From Myxococcales bacterium (lineage in GTDB: Bacteria > Myxococcota_A > Polyangia > Polyangiales > Polyangiaceae): DNA of 64,000 nucleotides. The DNA lies in contig JAEUKE010000032.1 of assembly GCA_016794345.1 (NCBI GenBank), positions 1 through 64,000 on the forward strand, written 5' to 3'. Positions 63,430 through 64,000 of this stretch are shown one piece after another (within the stretch, counting starts at the first letter, position 1; each line of letters begins with the position of its first letter). The notes beneath the pieces are model-generated. The model made no database searches, was not told where the DNA came from, and saw nothing but the letters and a program-made list of their open reading frames with translations. The position numbers were made by a program, and so were the translations under genes.

Positions 63430-63585
63430 CGCGCTCATTCAAGCGCGATGACCCAACCCATCACGCCTGAGTCATCGCCACGCGCTCATTCAAGCGCGAT
63501 GACCCAACCCATCACGCCTGAATCGTCTCCACGCGCTCATTCAAGCGCGATGACCCACCCATCGTCGCCCAATCGACGCCTGGCC
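63430..63585. repeat. 51-bp-period intergenic hairpin repeats, array 2
   Basis: CGCGCTCATTC starts units at 63430, 63481 and 63532, exactly 51 bp apart; the first two are almost identical and the third diverges at its end. Each contains AAGCGCGATGACCC and CACGCCTGA(G/A)TC, the inverted partner. Same family and period as 45224-45376. Confidence 0.8.
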
Positions 63586-63675
63586 ACGATTCGCGCGAGA
63601 TGGGTCCGCGCAGCGCCATGACGGGGAGGGGTTGGGCCTCCTTGGTTCGCGATAGCGAGGGCGGGGAGGGGGGCG

Positions 63676-64000
63676 CCTTCTCCGAAGCGTAGTGAGTATG
63701 TCCCGAAGGCAGCTCCATACCTTACGGGCTAGGCTCTCGGCGGCCGTGGCAGGCCGCGCCATTGGTTCGCGATAGCGAGGGCGGGGAGGGGGCGCCTTCT
63801 CCGAAGCGTAGTGAGTATGTCCCGAAGGCAGCTCCATACCTTACGGGCTAGGCTCTCGGCGGCCGTGGCAGGCCGCGCCATTGGTTCGCGAAAGCGAGGG
63901 CGGGGAGGGGTTGGCCCTTCTCCGAAGCGTAGTGAGTATGTCCCGAAGGCAGCTCCATACCCCACGGGCTCGGCTCTCGGCGGCCGTGGCAGGCCGCCGA
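63676..64000 (+). repeat. 120-bp-period repeat array, three copies, running off the window
   Basis: CCTTCTCCGAAGCG begins units at 63676, 63795 and 63916 (119 and 121 bp apart). Each has GTATGTCCCGAAGGCAGCTC, CTCGGCGGCCGTGGCAGGCC and then the spacer GGTTCGCGATAGCGAGGG. The last copy has the full hairpin as at 49573. Together with the 51-bp array they fill 63321-64000; no gene is supported there. Confidence 0.85.

Noticed and set aside
63430..64000. CRISPR array
   Set aside because: Units are tandem with conserved rather than unique spacers, the period is 51 or about 120 bp, and no cas gene is near.

Overview
The window is uniformly GC-rich. It encodes many lipoproteins with Gly/Ser/Thr-rich linkers behind the lipobox, three eukaryote-like Ser/Thr kinases, TPR and FG-GAP-like secreted proteins, an ECF sigma factor overlapping a FecR-like partner, and housekeeping genes typical of Gram-negative bacteria. 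Together this suggests a myxobacterium (Myxococcota, probably a Polyangiales-like lineage). That assignment is inference from gene content and composition; there is no rRNA or tRNA in the window to prove it.

Left part (1-10 kb). The edge holds a decayed Rhs-type toxin fragment followed by an intact SUKH-3 immunity gene and an IS66-type transposase remnant, i.e. the scar of a polymorphic-toxin locus. Next come an esterase lipoprotein, a TetR regulator overlapping a small membrane protein, and on the minus strand a molybdopterin formate-dehydrogenase-like gene. This gene is read through an in-frame TGA followed by a bacterial-type SECIS hairpin, so it is a predicted selenoprotein. It also lacks the N-terminal [4Fe-4S] subdomain. 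A divergent trypsin-like secreted protease, a DmeF/CDF metal exporter and an OmpA-domain lipoprotein follow.

Middle-left (10-25 kb). A long run of minus-strand genes: CorA-like protein, MBL hydrolase, CPBP protease, CoaBC, VanW protein, UvrC, a hypothetical protein and a TPR protein. A divergent M23 peptidase follows, then the rplM-rpsI operon with its promoter and terminator, and an ECF sigma factor/FecR-TPR pair.

Middle (25-45 kb). Mainly plus-strand signalling and envelope genes: three kinases (one with a C-terminal DUF4388-like region), Cys-rich and TPR secreted proteins, MerR, FolE plus an overlapping SDR, an M1 peptidase lipoprotein, a CPA2 antiporter, class III alcohol dehydrogenase (formaldehyde oxidation), alpha/beta hydrolase, FGE-like protein, OsmC and a quinone-oxidoreductase-like MDR enzyme.

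Right part (45-64 kb). A DAACS symporter, DNA polymerase I (proofreading motif lost), aminotransferase, membrane-anchored subtilase, an endonuclease-III-like protein without catalytic residues, a PDZ lipoprotein-like protein, an ATC-hydrolase/TetR operon with a perfect operator, LysR, an FG-GAP lipoprotein and a ferritin-like/4Fe-4S/double-CDGSH fusion protein.

Three families of hairpin-forming intergenic repeats are spread over four loci: a 120-bp-period family at 49.6, 55.9 and 63.7 kb, a 58-bp-period family at 49.7 and 55.8 kb, and a 51-bp-period family at 45.2 and 63.4 kb. These repeats and the truncated selenocysteine FDH are the least ordinary features here.
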